Shown here one piece after another: positions 23,919-35,400 of a stretch of 64,000 bases of DNA. The translations under genes were made by a program, and so were the position numbers. The first letter of the stretch is position 1; each line of letters begins with the position of its first letter. The notes under the pieces are model-generated. The model did no database searches. It saw nothing but the letters and a program-made list of their open reading frames with translations, and was not told where the DNA came from. Source of the stretch: Patellaria atrata CBS 101060 (lineage: Eukaryota; Ascomycota; Dothideomycetes; Patellariales; Patellariaceae); the NCBI GenBank assembly GCA_010093705.1, contig MU006096.1:1400497-1464496 (forward strand), written 5' to 3'.

Positions 23919-25021
23919 ATGGGTTTCGATCGGCGAAATTGCACCAACGTACCGAACTCAGCCGCAACCGACGCAGGCGTCGCTGGTACGGGCGTAAGTA
24001 CTCTATATTGAAAGTCCGAGCAATCGAGCTTCTGAAATTGACGCTGATGTAGGTTTTACTTTCATTTATCATAACAGCTGGCATCTCCCTTCTTCTCTCA
24101 CTCATAATTGTCTTGCATGAAAGCCGCCGAAAGAATGAGGCGAGAATCTCGCGCAAGCTTCTTCTATCCTTCTCTGATCAACAGATTATTACTGGTATAG
24201 GCATCCAAAGCGTTGCGCTATCGAAAATGCAGTATATGGTACCATACCATTTCTTCATGGTTTGGATGCTCTCTATCCTTTCAACCGCTACGCATATATC
24301 CACCCTGCTAGCGCTCGTAAATGATTTCAAGCGCGACTGGGTACTTCGATGGCTTCGTCAATTCCTTATGTTCGTCAACCTTGTCCTGAGTATCGTCTCT
24401 GGAGTCTTTGTACTCCTGTCCACCACAAAAGACCTTAAAGATACCCTTCCTATCGCCTGCGTCTGGGAGGTTCCATATCCGAAATTCCAACCTAGGAATG
24501 CCGCGATCTCAATTGCAGGTACAATGGCTGTGATGGCTGGTAATTGCATCTTCTTCGTGCTTGCAGTATGGTATCTGCACAGCCGCGGCCAACGGTGGCT
24601 GCGATTCGTACAAATCGCCGGTCTCCTTGTTCTGATTGCAATTGGCGCAGGCGCTGCTATTCGAGTGCTTCTCATTAGCCAAGCATTTGGAAATCCCCCT
24701 TCGGATCTTAAATTCAAAGATCAAGCGGAGAAGGACTGGAGCTTTGGGCAGCTGTTGCCTCTTTTATTACTACTATTACCGGTCGTTTCGGCCCTGGAGA
24801 TCACTAGAGGTGAGTTTCGCATCAGCTACAGTTTGTTCAATGTGACCGAGATAAGCGTACTGGATTTTAACTGTTTCAACATAGGTGAAATGAGGGTACC
24901 AGCACCTATGGTTGATGGGCATATGCCTCTTGATCACGAATCGAAACCGGCCTCACGGATCCGGGAATCGTGGCAGCGCAATCCGTTCTTCAGTACAGGT
25001 CGCAGTCGATTTAGTAACTAG
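23919..25021 (+). CDS. multi-pass membrane protein, fungal-specific, function unknown
   Basis: Three exons, 23919-23993, 24053-24809 and 24885-25021, give 322 aa. The short first exon (MGFDRRNCTNVPNSAATDAG...) resembles the N-terminus of a large Pezizomycotina family in which a CxxxxNxDxxGxGV-like motif precedes the first transmembrane segment. Hydrophobic segments are visible near residues 26-46 (VLLSFIITAGISLLLSLIIV), 75-105, 115-140, 160-185, 195-220 and 240-255, about six to seven helices. The C-terminal tail of about 65 residues is hydrophilic, with RIRESWQRNPFFSTGRSR. No transporter or receptor signature is recognised. The family is common in filamentous fungi and remains undefined. The first intron sits exactly at the GTG|V junction before helix 1. 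Confidence 0.75.
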
Positions 25022-25876
25022 CAAATAGAGATTATTCCCACCGCTGTCTCTTACAAATCAGTCATACTTGTCCTTTATCTACGCATTTCAGGGCGTCTTC
25101 AACGACGTTTACAAGTAACCGAAATCATTGTAAGTCTCAAGTTTATGGCTCATCAACGATACAAATTTGTCTGATTGTATTTAGTGGAGTAAACAATGGT
25201 TCTAATCTGGCATTCGTCATGTGTTTTCTCATTGTAAAGCTCCTGGTCAAGGATGAATTTATTCGTTTCCTAAGGACAACAATCCAATCGGTTCATGAAT
25301 ATTTAACTCTTCCGTTGATATGTTTAACGCTCAACTTCAAGTCTGAGACTTTTCTGAATCAAACCTTTATCTGACGAGCTTACGGATTGTCACAATAGCG
25401 GGATTTATTCAATCGCTGCACTTCCCCATAATTCGAGGGATATACCTAGAATCTAGGCGGCTAGGAGGACATGGAAAACTGCAGTCCGCGGATTACTGTT
25501 CTAAATACCTATATCTAAACGCAACACCCCGAGTCAATTTATCCGGATGACTGGACTCTAATTGGCCGACACCGATACCAAGGGGGTGGAAACCCATGTG
25601 CCGACCATTACAAGCTTACTTATTCCACATGGTACATAAGGCTGATGCAACTTAGGTCTGACAAACTAGGATCTTGGATATTTGCGTACTTCGATCCTAC
25701 ATATGCCCAGTGGAGAAGAGTTCTGGGCCTTCGACATACGTTGTTTGAATCTGCATCATGCATATCATATAAAAACGTGTACACGGCCGAGGTTAGACCC
25801 CCTGAACGATCCATTATATATAAACCCCTCTCGTTAATCCTTCTGATTGCTAGAAAACTCTGCAAAACTTACTGAA
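25022..25876. other. intergenic, no gene seen
   Basis: No convincing ORF. The short frames at 25620-25875 on both strands overlap each other and a TATATAAA element (25816-25823, + strand), which is probably the core promoter of the following gene. Confidence 0.5.
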
Positions 25877-27304
25877 ATGTTGCTGAATTTGTTTCGAAAA
25901 TTTTCTAGCATCTACTTGATACTTATAGCAGTTGTCCCCTGGAGTATCAATGCGACCAAACACCATTTGTTTGCGGGAACACTTCTGAATGATGGATACA
26001 TATACGCTCTCGAATTTGATGATATAGCTGCTACTCTCAAAATGACGAAGCGCAATGCTGCAGTCAAGCCTCATGGCTGGATCGCGTTTGACGTATGTTC
26101 ATTCTCAACAACTTATCGAGGATCATACCATTGGAAATAGTTTAACACCAAAAAGAACTTCTCATTACATCTGAAGCTAACCTAGCCCCCCAAAAAGCAC
26201 AAAAAACAAAATATTTACGGCTCCGCCATCAACACGACCAAATTCGCCAGCTACCGCATCGTCAATGAGAACACTTTAGAACACGAAAGCACGGTCGATG
26301 TCCCCGCCGGCTGTAAATACCCCCAATTACGGTAGCAAAGAGCCCCAACGAGAGAAAAAACACTAACGCCAATCTTCCCCCCTAGGCGACAACGGCCAGA
26401 CAATCTACGTCCTCGCATCCCCAAACCCGCCATACGACGTCTACGGCTCTCTCTTTCCCGGGCCTTCTCCCTGCGGTCTCGCCCTCCCCGTCACCTCCTC
26501 CGGCGCCCTCTCCACGTCCTTCCCGCCGCAAACCTTCCGCTACAGAAACGAGACCGGCGTCCATGGCACCGCGCTGACCGAGGACGGGAAGTTCTTGTAC
26601 ACGGCGGACTATTCCGCGAACGCGATCTGGACGCACAGGATTGAGAGGGGAACGGGGAAGGTAAAATTTGTGAAGAGGACGGAGGCGCATGGGAAGGATG
26701 TGGAACCGAGGCATGTGGCTGTCAGAGGCGGTGGCGGGAAGGGGAAAGGGGGACGGTTGTACGTGCTCGCAGAGAAGAGTAACGAGGTCGTGGATTACAC
26801 ACTGGACCGGAAGACTGGCACACCCAAGTTTGTGAAAGCGTGGGGACTGTTGCCGCGGGGTGAGTAGTCCCTATATAATTTTCCTTGTCCCCTTCTACTA
26901 ATCGATCGTCTACAGGAGCAAATAACTCGGCCTTCTGGTCCGCTGAGGTCGCAACCACCGCCTCGGGCAACTACCTCTGGGCCACCGCCCGCCACCGCTC
27001 CGGCGGCCGCGGGCACATCTCCCTTTTCGCCCTCGACTCCTCTTCGGGCGCGATCACGGGGCTTGCGGATCGCAAGCAAACGACGACTGAGGGCGGTATC
27101 GCGAACTCTGCGAGTCCGGCAACGTGGGCGGGCGGTGACGAGTGGATGGCGCTGACGGATTGGAGGAATAATGGGAGCGGTGGGGTAGAGGTGTGGCGGG
27201 CTATGGGGTTAGATGGGAAGAGGGGGAAGATTAAGATTGAGAGTGTGGCGAGGGTGGAGCCGGATGAGGATGATTGCTGTGCTAATGTTATTTGGTTGGA
27301 TTGA
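25877..27304 (+). CDS. secreted lactonase / carboxy-cis,cis-muconate cyclase-like beta-propeller
   Basis: Four exons: 25877-26092, about 26200-26312, about 26387-26860, and about 26916-27304, roughly 395 aa. The start at 25877 gives an n-region with Arg/Lys and a hydrophobic core (IYLILIAVVPWSINA), a probable signal peptide. The body is a seven-bladed propeller of the lactonase type: LFAGTLLNDGYIYALEFD (blade 1), VKPHGWIAFD, then HGTALTEDGKFLYTADYSANAIWTHRI and AFWSAEVATTASGNYLWATARHR. These match fungal 3-carboxymuconate cyclases of protocatechuate breakdown, but many relatives are only 'lactonase-like'. The signal peptide argues against an intracellular aromatic-pathway role here. The second half of the gene is GC-rich relative to the first exon. 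The substrate is unknown. Confidence 0.8.
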
Positions 27305-27996
27305 GATGATTTGGGGGTAAGGGGTGTATGTGGGAAGTCAGTTTGCTGTGTACAAAAAGCTAAATTGCAGGCGGAATAGTTATTATATATATCTGAATTG
27401 TGTCTACGAGGAGCGACTTTGAAGAAAATCCTACGTGATTTTAATAAAAGATCACATTGCGTTTCCTGCAGTATCTAGACGGTATTCTAAACTATGAGTG
27501 AGCAGAAGTCTCGTGAGAAAACCTACTTTCTATGACCGAATGATCGAAGACGAAAGAAACGGTCTTACAATTTCCTAACCAGGTAGTAACCGTTGAGGTA
27601 GAACTAACATTTCGTCCGAGCTGTCGTGGCTTGATACCACAACCGCAGCCTCTAAGCTTAGGATAGAGAAAGAAATTTACCATGTAATCACCTTTTGAGA
27701 CACAAGTAGACTGAATAGTAAATCGGAAGATAAAATAAGTAGGACTTAAACCGATTCTATTGAATGGGAGTAACTCTGAAAATGTTTCGACTCGGGATTG
27801 ATCCTTCGGCACTGAATTTGAAGACGCCGAGAAATTTGAATAGACGTCAAGATTAAGAGTTCTATATTTTTAATTTGAGATGAGTAACGTACTCGGTCAA
27901 GAAGTAGAGATAGGGCTTTGGATATGAACTATACTGTACTCTCTCTCCAATTTACAGCAATCCAAAGCAACTCCTCTAACTCTTAAGATATCATAC
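27305..27996. other. convergent 3' flanks
   Basis: Separates the stops of the lactonase-like gene and the quinone reductase. It includes AATAAAAGATC near 27441 (a polyadenylation-like signal). The 27492-27812 reverse frame has no features. Confidence 0.5.
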
Positions 27997-29229
27997 TCAT
28001 GGCTTCAGTAGCAATTTTCCTGTCGTTTTTCTTCCCTCGATATCCTATATCACATATTAGTATGAAAGACCCTTGTGTCGATAGTAGTCGAACACTTACC
28101 GAATGCGCTCGCGCAACGTCTCTCAAAGGGTACACATCATGTATCCTCACCTGGAGCTTATCCTTCAACATAAAATCCCACAGCTCGCTCGCATAATGCT
28201 CCGCCTCCTCCCTTGTAGCCAGGTATCCGAAAAGCATCGGTCTTGACAGTTTAACCACTTTCGGGGAGAGGCGCCTATAAACCCCGTCAGTTTCCGCACC
28301 ACCTCTATCAAACGCGATCCGCGTAAATTTACATAGGGGAGTACTCACGCAATGGTAACCGGGGGAACAGCTCCACTTGCATTCCCAAAGCTGACCAGAC
28401 TCCCCTTGCGCGCGACACACTCTAAAGAGATATCGAAGGTATCCTGTCCGACACCATCGAAGACGGCGATGACACCCTTCCCGTTCGTAACCTCGTTAAC
28501 AGTCTTTACGATATCCTCTTTGGCATAATTCACCGTCACTTCCGCCCCAAATTGCTTCGCGAGCTCCAACTTCTCATCGCTACTCGCCGTCGCTACTGTA
28601 TGTGCGCCCACGGCCTTCAATAGCTGACACAACCACAACCCGACGCCCCCAGCGGCAGCATGAACTAAGACCCAATCGCCCGGTTTTACATGATGTGACT
28701 CTCTTATGAGGGTCAGTGCAGTGAGCCCCTGAAGGATACCGGCACATGCAGTCTCTGTAGATATGCCGTCAGGGATAGAGAATACATGGAGGGAGGGGAC
28801 GGCCGAGTACTCTGCATAAGCTGCCGAGCCCATGTATACGACTCGTTGGCCCTCTTGTAGGTCATATGTTTCTCCTCCGCCGAGAGCGGCTATTATGCCC
28901 CCCCCTTCGCGACCGAGGGTATATGGGAAGGAGGGCGCTTGGTAGAGGCCTGTGCGGAAGTACGTATCGATATAGTTCACTCCGATAACCTCATTCTTGA
29001 TCAAAATCTCTCCTTTCTTCGGCTCAGGTACGGGTAGATCATCCTTATACTGTAAAACCTCTGTGCCACCGGTCTTCTCAATGATCACTCCGAACATCTT
29101 TTTAGGTGTTTCCGATACCATTGTGCGGACAAAATAGGAATTTAAAGTCGCTCTAAGTACTGATTGACGCCGTAAAGCTTTAAGTCTGAAGGTAGATGTA
29201 AGAGAGGTGGAAAGGAGACGGATAGACAT
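27997..29229 (-). CDS. NADPH:quinone reductase, zeta-crystallin type
   Basis: Three exons, 29229-28349, 28274-28100 and 28044-27997, give 367 aa; the last exon encodes only 15 residues ending KTTGKLLLKP. From the second Met region on, the protein is a standard medium-chain reductase: MFGVIIEKTGGTEVLQYKD, GVNYIDTYFRTGLY, the substrate-side block LGREGGGIIAALG, the cofactor fold VLVHAAAGGVGLWLCQL, and FDGVGQDTF. No zinc ligands are present, as expected for quinone oxidoreductases. The first about 44 residues (MSIRLLSTSLTSTFRLKALRR...) are Arg/Ser-rich without acids, a probable mitochondrial leader. The internal Met at residue 37 (MVSETPKK) would give a cytosolic form. It catalyses one-electron reduction of quinones with NADPH. 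Confidence 0.92.
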
Positions 29230-29330
29230 GTAGAGGAATATATTGTTTGGATGGTAGCTTATATGGGATGATTACGATCTGATAGCTACGAACAATGACG
29301 AAAGCGGGGCCGGAATTAGAGAATGGGGGG

Positions 29331-29412
29331 TAACCTTATGCGAGTTACCTTATGGGAATAACCTTATGGGAGTAATCTTAACCTTATAGGTAACCTTATA
29401 GTTAACCTTAGA
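29331..29412 (+). repeat. imperfect TAACCTTAT array upstream of quinone reductase
   Basis: Six spaced copies of the core (T)AACCTTA(T), starting near 29331, 29345, 29358, 29379, 29391 and 29403, with spacers GGGAG, GGGAA, GG and AG. On the coding strand of the quinone reductase the unit reads ATAAGGTTA. The position in the promoter suggests a regulatory or microsatellite-derived element. No known factor site is claimed. Confidence 0.75.
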
Positions 29413-29505
29413 ACTTTAACCAGATCGAAATATTGTAATACTTTCCTTCACCAAGTATAAATTATCAACTCACTGTTTTAAGAATTGATCATCCCTACTA
29501 ACTAG

Positions 29506-29865
29506 CTATCTAACTACCAGGAGAATCAATGTCACTAAACATATTGCCCGAGTCACCCCCGAAGCATTGCATCCTCCTGCCTCATTTAGCTTCCCAGAAG
29601 TTCCAGGTCTGCTCACTGAACCTGGAATAATATCTCCAGTATGCGCCTGTATACTGTAGTGAGATAACAGAGACCAGTTCGGTGGACGTAGAGCATGGCG
29701 TGTTGTCACCGTAGGTACCTGGGGAGTTATTAAATTTCCAGACGAGGGGGTGGAAGGTACAGTTCCAAATATTGAGCTCATGAGCGATGATAACTGTTCA
29801 GGTGGAGTTGTTGAATATTCGCTCTTGACATTTGGAACTGAACTCGCACTCGTTGACACCAGCCC
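29506..29865 (-). CDS. possible small Ser/Thr-rich protein or exon with GPI-like tail
   Basis: An open frame of about 117-120 codons on the strand of, and 170-530 bp downstream from, the GH72 stop. It is rich in Ser, Thr and Pro and ends GGCNASGVTRAICLVTLILLVVR, which resembles a GPI-attachment tail (small residues then a hydrophobic end). There is no ATG at its start: the frame opens after TAG, which could be an intron acceptor (ATTTTAG|AGCC). No signal peptide is visible. It could be an alternative 3' exon, a separate gene with an unseen first exon, or chance. Confidence 0.25.
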   Translation of the reverse strand, partial: GLVSTSASSVPNVKSEYSTTPPEQLSSLMSSIFGTVPSTPSSGNLITPQVPTVTTRHALRPPNWSLLSHYSIQAHTGDIIPGSVSRPGTSGKLNEAGGCNASGVTRAICLVTLILLVVR

Positions 29866-30038
29866 GTGGCTCTAAAATTACAATGCCGCTTGCAGATACC
29901 CAACATAAAAGGTCTTTGAGACATAACAGAAGGAGGATAAGATGTAGAAGTAAAGACAATGGTGAAAGGAGAAGTAAAAGTAAATGTGCTTCATAACAGA
30001 AGAAGAAACCGCACCTCCGTGTCCCGGATAAGTATAAC

Positions 30039-31640
30039 CTACAACAATCCAAACATCAGTAACATCGCAACAAACAAACTCGATGTCGATCCGAGAGACG
30101 GATCAATCGCATCCGCAGCATTGGTCTTAGTTGGCTTCGCGCCGCTAGCCGTTCCTGAAGGACTGGTATCCTCGCCGCTGGGTACGTTGCTTTGACCGTT
30201 GCGAACAGGTTTGACTGCAAGGCCAGTGATTTCTTGTCCGTTGCTAGCGTATACCGGATATGGCACTTTGAGATCACCAATCTCAACCAGCTCACCTCGG
30301 TTGGGATTCGATAGGCCGTTGTTAATAAGGTCTTGCACGTCATCTGGGGTATCCGGGATATCAAACGACTTGCTGAACATGTCATTCGTGATGAGGTTAC
30401 GGTTGCAGCGGGGTGGGCGTAGCGATGTCGCTTCCGGATTGGTTGACTGAAGAAGACCGAGATCCAAATCGTTGAATTGGCCTTGTAGATTGTCGAAATC
30501 AACCATGAGAGAGACGGAATTGTTGCCATTGATGGTAACAAGACCGAAATCGTGCTCCTCTTGACTGTACTCGTAGACCAAACCACCGGATAGGGACGTC
30601 ATTTTCGTGCCATAGATGGTTCCGACTTCCTCGAAAACACGTGGTTGTACTTCGTTGCAGCCATATTCCGAGAAGAAGACTGGGATAGTGCTGTTGCCGA
30701 AGATTTCCACAAGGTCATCATAACCAGCAGTTTCGAAAGTCGCATCCCCGCCGCACCAGGAGTAGGAGTTTACACCGAAGAAGTCGGAGCTTGACACGTT
30801 ATCATCCTCCCCATCCAAGGCGCATTGCAAGTACTCCCACTGGTCCTGAAGAATGGGCCGAACATCGGCAGCGGAGTATCCAACAGGGATAGGTCTATCC
30901 GCGTGGTTCTTGATGTAGTTTTTCAAGTCGCGCTGAATAGCCTAGCGAAGGGATTTAATTACGTACAACGCTAGGTGGGGATCGCTACTTACCCTGATAT
31001 ACGGTGGATTGTCCTTGGATGTCGGTATATCGTTCATAACCTCATTCGCCGAAAAGAAGCCCATGACGTTGGGGAAGGCCTTGAAGGCTTCAACCACGCC
31101 AAATACTCTCTTTAGGTAGCCTACATGATACGACGATGCAGGATCGGATCTGTCCAGACTCTCGCCGGCTAAGGGAGAATTGACATCGATAATGACGTAG
31201 ATACCGGCTGTATTCCAGATGCTCATACACTCATCATGATCCGCTCTAGGATCCGTGTTATAGACTCGAATGGTATTGATACCCAGTCGTTGAAGGATAG
31301 CAGCATCGCGAAGGCAAGCTTTGGCGTCACTCAGCGCGTCCTCTTGTGCTTCTGGGTTGTATCCTGCTTGCCCTCCAGGTTGATAACTGGTAGACTATTT
31401 AGTTCCCGTGGCAGCCTAGTCTTTTACTATAGTATATACTCACTCAACACCAATAATCATAACCCGCTTATTCGTCACGGTGTCCACAAAATCCTGGCCT
31501 CGGACCTCGACTGTGTTGACGGCGTATGCGACACTGGTGAGCGAGGCAAGCAGCACTGGGACTGACTTTGACTGAAGTTCACGTTAGTGCCCCGGCGCAT
31601 ATCCATATCATGAGTCGTTTGAAAGACTTACAAATATCAT
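30039..31640 (-). CDS. GPI-anchored beta-1,3-glucanosyltransferase (GAS/GEL, GH72)
   Basis: Four exons, 31640-31632 (only 9 nt), 31571-31444, 31386-30993 and 30941-30039, give 477 aa with exact phase closure. The N-terminus (MIFSKSVPVLLASLTSVAYA) is a signal peptide. The GH72 fold follows: NTVEVRGQDFVDTVTNKRVMIIGVDYQPGG, LGINTIRVYNTDP, the acid/base glutamate in FFSANEVMND and the nucleophile in FFSEYGCN. After the catalytic domain there is no clear Cys-rich CBM43 module, so it belongs to the GH72-minus group. A Ser/Thr/Pro linker leads to a hydrophobic end (SSLFVAMLLMFGLL), a GPI signal. The enzyme cuts and rejoins beta-1,3-glucan chains during wall assembly at the plasma membrane. Confidence 0.93.
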
Positions 31641-32476
31641 GGCGTCCAATACTCAGTATCCAATCGCTCTTAATAGGGTATTATGTGCCCGATGTGGTGT
31701 TGACGCGAGGTATGTATATAATCTCCCAGATCAACTGGAATGTAGTCACAACGAGCGTTAACCTATTCCCGAAAACGAAAGAACGTAAGCAATTCGATTG
31801 CTAGCGAGTGCAATTGGGACAGAGCCCGTCTATTGTGTCAAAATTATCTAAGGTACAGTGTTGGAAGAAAAAGGAAGAGAGTAGTGGGAGGGCATAAGGT
31901 ATAAGGTAGTTCTAATAAGTCGCGACGGGCGCCAGGAAGCAGAGCAGACGTGCCAGACAAGAAAAGGCAGGTGAGTTGCGGGCTGACGTTTGATAATAAT
32001 AAATAATAATAATACGAAGCACCCAAGTACAGCCAAGACCCTAATAAGTCTCAGGTCTTTGCATGCGTATATCCAGCGAACGTTCTCTTTGTACACCTTT
32101 AAGACAAAGACCTCAGTGACGCATGTTTCAAGTTTCAATAATGAGGAACGCAAGGAATCTTGTACGGAGAGTAACTTTAGCAGCCGCCACCACTCTATCA
32201 CTTACGCACTATAACTTCATCCTCTACCTGCAATACAACTCTTATTTTGTACAATTAGTATATATTGTAAATCAAGATTAGAAATAAACATTTTGAATCC
32301 CCTATCTTCAAGCTTGCGACGCCCATCCGATGCTCTCTACAATACTAACCTAGGTGTACTGTACTGTACACCAAAAACACCCCCTACCTTACGTTTCCCT
32401 AGGTACACTTTCTAGAGAATAAAGAAAGCTAAGATCCCCACTATCATAAGTATACAATGAACTGCGCTCCCATTCC
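31641..32476. other. intergenic, no gene seen
   Basis: Promoter of the GH72 gene and 3' flank of GEA. It holds an AATAAT-rich stretch (31994-32015) and a 7-bp inverted repeat GGTGTAC/GTACACC separated by 6 nt (32353-32372). The small frames here lack motifs. Confidence 0.5.
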
Positions 32477-35400
32477 TTACGGTTCACTCTTTGTCCCCGC
32501 CACATTTTCTCCTTCCGTCTCTGCAGGAGCGGCTGCTGGGGGAGCAGGAGGAGGGGGAGCATGAGGAGCATTAACTCCACCGGAGCCGGCAGCATTTTTC
32601 TCCCCTTCCTTCTTCTTTTCCACTGCCCTCTTCCTCCTCTCAACCTCCTCCGGGAAGACTTCCCCAAACAAGTCCGGTAAAAATCTCTCCAACCTCTTCC
32701 ACGTCTCGGTCCACAGATTTTCCAACTCAGGCCTCTCCTCCGGGGTTGCTAGATAACCTCCGTTCTTCATAACATATAGAATATTCTTCAAGTTCTCCGC
32801 CACCGCCTCTTCCAGATGCTCGCCCTGCCCGCTGTTCATCAACCTATCCATGATGGCTAGAATGCGGAGCCAAAGTTCAACCATGCCCTCCCATTCCGAC
32901 AGATCAACGAGGTGATGTAGGAAAATCTTGCAGAGCAGAGTCGCCGCCTGGACCCTTGTCTCGCTCATGCCGACCGGGTCAGATTGCCAGACCTCGGGTT
33001 TCAGCAGTTGCGTGATGAGTGGGAAAAGAACTTCGGTGAAGATGGCCGTCCATTCTTTGTGCTCCGGCGAGGCGAGGTCGTTCGACAGTAGCGAGCGTTG
33101 GAGTGATGAGAAAGCTTGTTGGCGGACCTCCCGGCTTGGGTTGAGGCATTGCGTCGTAAGCGCCCTAAAGATAGGCGACCAGTACGCGTTCCATGCTGAA
33201 GAATGTTAGAGAACTGTAGAAAATGGCCTTGAGTTAAGTTTACCTTCTGTTGCCTCCAAATGGGATTGCTCTATGAAATAAGGAACCCGGCTCGTCATCG
33301 AATGAATCATATGAACGGCCTTTACGCCACGCACTACCACTTCGCTTGTCCTGCAATATAATCAGCTTGTGTTGAGATTGTCACCAAAGATGGACCTACT
33401 GAGTTTTCTTCAGTGCCTGTTTCGCCGCATTTGCCTTCCTGGTTGCTTGCTCGCGCTTATGCATTTCTGCAGCACCTAAGCTACCAGCCGTAGCGAATTC
33501 ATTGAGCAATGAAATTGCAGCTTCGTAATTGTCAGCCGTAATCCCAGGTTGGGAAGCTTCAAACAGAGCTTGCACAACGTTGAAGACTGCAGCTGCGGAT
33601 TTCTTGTTCGAAGCTAGCGAATGTAAGATTGACCAAAAATTGGGCGAATTTGCCATTTCACTGCGAAGACCAGCGGGCCCATCAATGCATTCAGAAAGAC
33701 CTTTGAGAAGGGGCAAAGCACATTGATTTAAGAGGTCAGGGTTGAAGCTAGAGAATGTATGGAGAACTACAGGTGCTCGGATAAAGTCGTGATCCTGGAT
33801 GCCGTCATTAACTGGTTGCGGTAGTGAGCCTCCTGGTTCAGCTTTACTTACGTTACTCTCCCTTAGGAGACACAGAAGGTAGTATACCGTTCTCGAAACG
33901 ACAACAGGGTTGTAATTCTGGGAGTCCCGAATGACCGTCTGGAGCGCATCCGCCACCTCCTTCCCGAATGCTTCAATGGTTTTAGCATCTCTTAGGACGA
34001 GAGTGGTTGCTAGTTCCAGGACGAATACGATGGATGGATCGTATATAGGCTTCTTAATCTTAGCCTTCGTGCCGTTTGGCCTTAACGGGCTTGGAGCAGG
34101 AAGATCGGGCTTAACTACGATGACGCGCGGTGATGAATCCTCTGGTATTTGCTCTAGAAGTGTCATGAGCAGTGACTTTACACCTTCAGTTGGCATTTGG
34201 CTAGAGGCATTCAGTAACTGATCCCTTTTCAATTTTCAATCGGTCTTACCTAATGTTTCGGAAGATATCATCGAAATTACAGGAGTTTATGGCATCAATC
34301 GCACACAACGTATACTCAATCTCCTGTTCTGACGGCTCGGGGGGTTCATCCGTTGCAAAACTTGAAACGTAAGAGGTGAATGCAGAGAATAATCCAGTCT
34401 CTACTGGTCGCTCCCCGCGTTCTATGATCTGAGCGGGGCTTTGGAGAGGAATCGGTGGAAGATCCATTGTTTTAGGTATCGAGGAGAAAGTCGGAGGGAT
34501 GAGGGCGTTCACAAAAAGGTTTAGAATAATGCGAACAATCTGCAAATTATTAGTGACCTGTATGAAAAAGGCTGTGTGTACTCACGGGTCCCCAGCCGTC
34601 CCTAACAGCCAACTCATTGTTGTGAACGACACCGAAAAGCACCACAGTCGCTAACTGCGCCCTATCGTCACGGCCGAATCGAACGGCGGTCTCGCTAACC
34701 ATGACGCTCTTCTTCTCAACTTGAACTTCTGTATTGAGTGATGTGCTAGCAGGCGTCTCAGGCGCCAGCGTGCTGATATAGCTTAGAGAATTCACAATGC
34801 GATCTAGACATTCCGTCAACCCATATCTGGATGCAATCTGTGCGCACTGATTGAAAGCAGCGATTACACGCGAATAAACAGCATCCTCTGAAGCCGACAT
34901 GAACACGAAAGATAAAGTGGCCACGATAGGTTTCCACGTCGCAGCAAACATATCTGCGTCGAAAAGATTCGTGTCACATATCGCCAAATGAGCCGCCGAT
35001 TGAACCTTGACCTGAAGCTCTTTCCACGCGTGGTCGTACGCATTCCTGTTGTCGTGCTCCTCTGGTAAGATAATCTCATTAGTCTTGATAGAATCGTAGA
35101 TGCCTTGGAGATATTCTTGGTCGAAGTCGTTTCCGTCATTAACCCCACGGAGATTTTTCGCGAAATCTGTATAAGCCATGCGCTGCTGAGATTTCAGATT
35201 CGGATTATGTTGATCGGTGTTCAACATAATGATAGCGAAACAAAGAACATAGACAGCATCTTGATTCGCGAGACCGTCAGGGGGGGAGTTAGCACAGTAT
35301 CGTGCTGCGAACTCCGTCACTATGCGATCAATCAACTGAGCCTCTCCGGGTAGACGGAACGAGATAAGAAGATGCCTCAGAGCTTCATCCACCCTCAGAC

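Larger units (their letters stand above)
29230..30038. other. intergenic between quinone reductase and GH72 gene
   Basis: Contains an array of TAACCTTAT-like units (listed separately) about 100-180 bp upstream of the quinone reductase. It also contains a 117-codon reverse frame with a GPI-like tail (listed separately). Otherwise no gene. Confidence 0.5.
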
